DNA from: Paratinospora sagittata
Lineage: Eukaryota; Streptophyta; Magnoliopsida; Ranunculales; Menispermaceae
DNA: 64,000 nt
Direction: 5' to 3'
Assembly: GCA_035771175.1 (NCBI GenBank)
Contig: CM069610.1
Span: forward strand, 25,324,501-25,388,500
The first letter of the stretch is position 1; each line of letters starts with the position of its first letter. The notes beneath the pieces are model-generated. The model was not told where the DNA came from. It saw only the letters and a list, made by a program, of their open reading frames with translations, and made no database searches. Positions 62,185-64,000 of this stretch are shown here, in pieces. Both the position numbers and the translations under genes were made by a program.

Positions 62185-63372
62185 TTGCAAGTTAGATTGA
62201 GCTTTCCAAAGAGTTTTTCAAGAGAAGAAAGTATTGATTGTTGCATTTGTCAAAACAAGCTTCGAATAAAATCAAAATTGCAATCTCTCTTGATGATAAC
62301 GTCGTTCATCAGCAAGTCCTTCATTTTATCCCTTTTGTGCTTAGATTTGCAGAGGCTATCCATTGTTTTAAGTTGTAAGTATATATGAAGTGGTCTCGGT
62401 AAGATAACACAACAAAAAAGAACACATCAATTGTCTTCCATCAAAAACACATCAAACAATAGCTTTCGAAGTCTACAAAGATCAAGCTAAAAGAACGAAG
62501 ACATATCTCATGCCTAAGTAAGGCATTAGTTTGATCTTTGGTGTGTAGGGTAACCTCTCGATCAATCTCAGTACTAAAACTCTGAAATCTGCAAAGTCTT
62601 CAAAATAACTTCGATATAGTATTTCATTTTGAAAAAATGTTTTTCGAAAGGTTTTAATCATAATTTCAATGAGTTTTGAATTATTTAAAAGTTTTTAATC
62701 TTATACAATATGTTTTGAGTTAATAGAATGGTTCTTAAGTGTCAAAATATTAGTTTTACAAAAAATAAGGCTATCCAGCAATTTGCCAAAATTTTCCTGA
62801 AGGCACTAGCGCACTATCAGTGCTGATAGCACGCTGATAGGGTTCTATAACAAAACATTTGTTTTTCTAAAAAATTTTCTATACCGCGCTATCCCGTTTG
62901 ATACTTCGCTATTAAGCAGTTGCCGTTATCTTTCCATTTTTAGTAAAATGGGCAATAGCGCGCTATAGGCCTCGATAACACGCTATCGGAAAGTCCGTAA
63001 AACTTGAGCTCTCGGGTTTGTGTATATCGATCTGCTATAGCCTGCTATCGGTCAATTGAGAACATGATACAGAACCCAATAGCACGCTATCCACGTCTGA
63101 GAAAAAAATCTGATATTTCTAACAAGAAAAACGTGGGCACTTCTGCTTTCTCGATTTTTCTATTCCTTATACAATTTCTCCAGGTTATCTTAATTGAAAT
63201 ATTCTCTACTAACACCTAGATGATTCCCATTGTCTCGCACGCCTAAAACAACTTTCGATTAAACAATGTTTTGAATTCAAATCATTTCGTACTCTCTTGC
63301 CCTTTAACCCGCAACTTCTAATTTTATAAAACACTCATTCTCTGATTTTCAAAAATACAACACACACGATTT
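62185..63372. repeat. satellite unit 52 (diverged)
   Basis: Shares the unit 50 marker set at a two-unit spacing. GGCATTAGTTTG breaks the minus frame. Private CAGTGCTGATAGCACG near 62817 and GAAAAACGTGGG near 63125. Confidence 0.95.
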
Positions 63373-64000
63373 TTGCAAGTTAGATTGAGCTTTCCAAAGA
63401 GTTTTTCAAGAGAAGAAAGTATTGATTCTTGCATTTGTCAAAACAAGCTTCGAATAGAATCAAAATTGCAATCTGTCTTGATGATAACGTCGTTGATCAG
63501 CAAGTCCTTCATTTTATCCCTTTTGTGCTTAGATTTGCATAGGCTATCCATTGTTTTAAGTTGTAAGTATATATGAAGTGGTCTCGGTAAGATAACACAA
63601 CAAAAAAGAACACATCAATTGTCTTGCATCAAGAACACATCAAGCAATAGCTTTCGAAGTCTACAAAGATCAAGCTAAAAGAACGAAGACAAATCTCATG
63701 CCTAAGTAAGGCATTTTGTTTGATCTTTGGTTTGTAGGGTAACCTCTCGATCAATCTCAGCACTAAAACTCTGAAATCTGCAAAGTCTTCAAAATCACTT
63801 CGATATAGTATTTCATTTTGAAAAAATGTTTTCCGAAAGGTTTTAATCATAATTTCAATGAGTTTTGAATTATTTAAAAGTTTTTAATCTTATACAATAT
63901 GTTTTGAGTTAATGGAATGGTTCTTGAGTGTCAAAATATTAATTTTACAAAAATAAGGCTATCCAGCAATTTGCCAAGATTTTCCTGAAGGCACTAGCGC
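63373..64000. repeat. satellite unit 53 (cut by window end)
   Basis: First 628 bases of a unit resembling units 48-49 (GCATAGGCTATCC, ATCAAGCAATAG), not the diverged units just before it. Minus frame intact (63629-63850). Confidence 0.95.

Larger units (their letters stand above)
59813..63372. repeat. diverged units 50-52
   Basis: Three units with more private changes than others, especially in the GCTATC zone. Units 50 and 52 share a distinctive set and sit two units apart, suggesting a dimeric arrangement, with unit 51 partly different. All three lack the minus frame. Confidence 0.75.
1..64000. repeat. long-monomer satellite array, about 1,187-bp unit, 53 head-to-tail copies
   Basis: The same sequence recurs every 1,176-1,188 bases from one end of the window to the other, always in the same orientation; the exceptions are one 1,154-base unit and two units carrying an inserted LTR. 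The main length classes are 1,187/1,188 and 1,179; most of the shorter class lack AAGCTAAAA at offset about 300. Offsets below count from the TTGCAAGTT anchor. Landmarks are GTAAGTATATAT near 191, a minus-strand open frame at 257-478, an ATGCCT/AGGCAT hairpin near 326, a GCTATC/ATAGC-rich zone at 586-907 containing a CCATTTT/AAAATGG hairpin at 750, and TACTAAC near 1,022. Units differ by scattered substitutions and small indels. No known satellite name is recognised. Long monomers are known from some plant centromeric and subtelomeric arrays, but chromosomal location is not shown here. Confidence 0.98.

Noticed and set aside
1..64000. Ribosomal DNA spacer, CRISPR array or bacterial repeat region
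   Set aside because: No rRNA sequence in any unit; the repeat is far too long and gap-free for CRISPR; the LTRs with a plant-type polyprotein tail point to a plant nuclear genome.

Overview
The window is not a gene-bearing region. It is one uninterrupted tandem satellite array of long monomers (about 1.18-1.19 kb), all in the same orientation. There are 53 consecutive units: 52 essentially whole, with the first lacking about 8 bases of the arbitrary start used here, and a last unit cut by the window end. The phase used is the start of each TTGCAAGTT-type anchor. I see no rRNA, tRNA, CRISPR array, operon or convincing protein gene. Everything outside two insertions is the same AT-rich monomer.

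The host is most likely a flowering plant. This rests on the two insertions, at 49246-50196 and 53756-54627. Each starts TG and ends CA and is flanked by the 5-bp duplication TTTCC, so each is a solo LTR. On the minus strand each carries an open tail ending in a stop, with the GPITRLRAK-type motif I associate with the C-terminus of plant Ty3/gypsy polyproteins. Behind the tail come a 30-bp minisatellite and a TATA-box position. A pol reading frame that runs into the LTR suggests a CRM-like or related chromovirus, but species and clade cannot be fixed from this sequence alone.

Layout: 1-12.5 kb holds an older-looking subfamily (mostly ACTATCCGTG), with a 7,115-bp long-range repetition. From 13-33 kb the array is built from short-period higher-order duplications: a 2,366-bp dimer at 15.4-20.1 kb and a trimer of about 3.56 kb at 21.3-28.4 kb. 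Mosaic units and 9-bp-deleted units are mixed in. From 33.1-46.1 kb two clean subfamilies interleave as A B A A B B B A B A B. From 46.1-55.1 kb lies the solo-LTR block, in which one LTR insertion was copied with its satellite flanks about 4.51 kb downstream. From 55-59.8 kb is a local cluster of near-identical units. From 59.8-63.4 kb are three more diverged units, followed by a unit resembling units 48-49.

The monomer has three recurring parts. Offsets about 1-200 end in a GTAAGTATATAT stretch. Offsets about 257-478 hold a minus-strand reading frame of 69-73 codons, intact in 46 of 53 units, of unknown meaning. Offsets about 586-907 are packed with GCTATC/ATAGC motifs and short inverted repeats and may derive from a DNA transposon. 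The retrotransposon landed in the stem of a small hairpin inside that last part. The interest of the window is in how the array evolved (unequal exchange, conversion, insertion followed by amplification), not in an encoded biochemical system.
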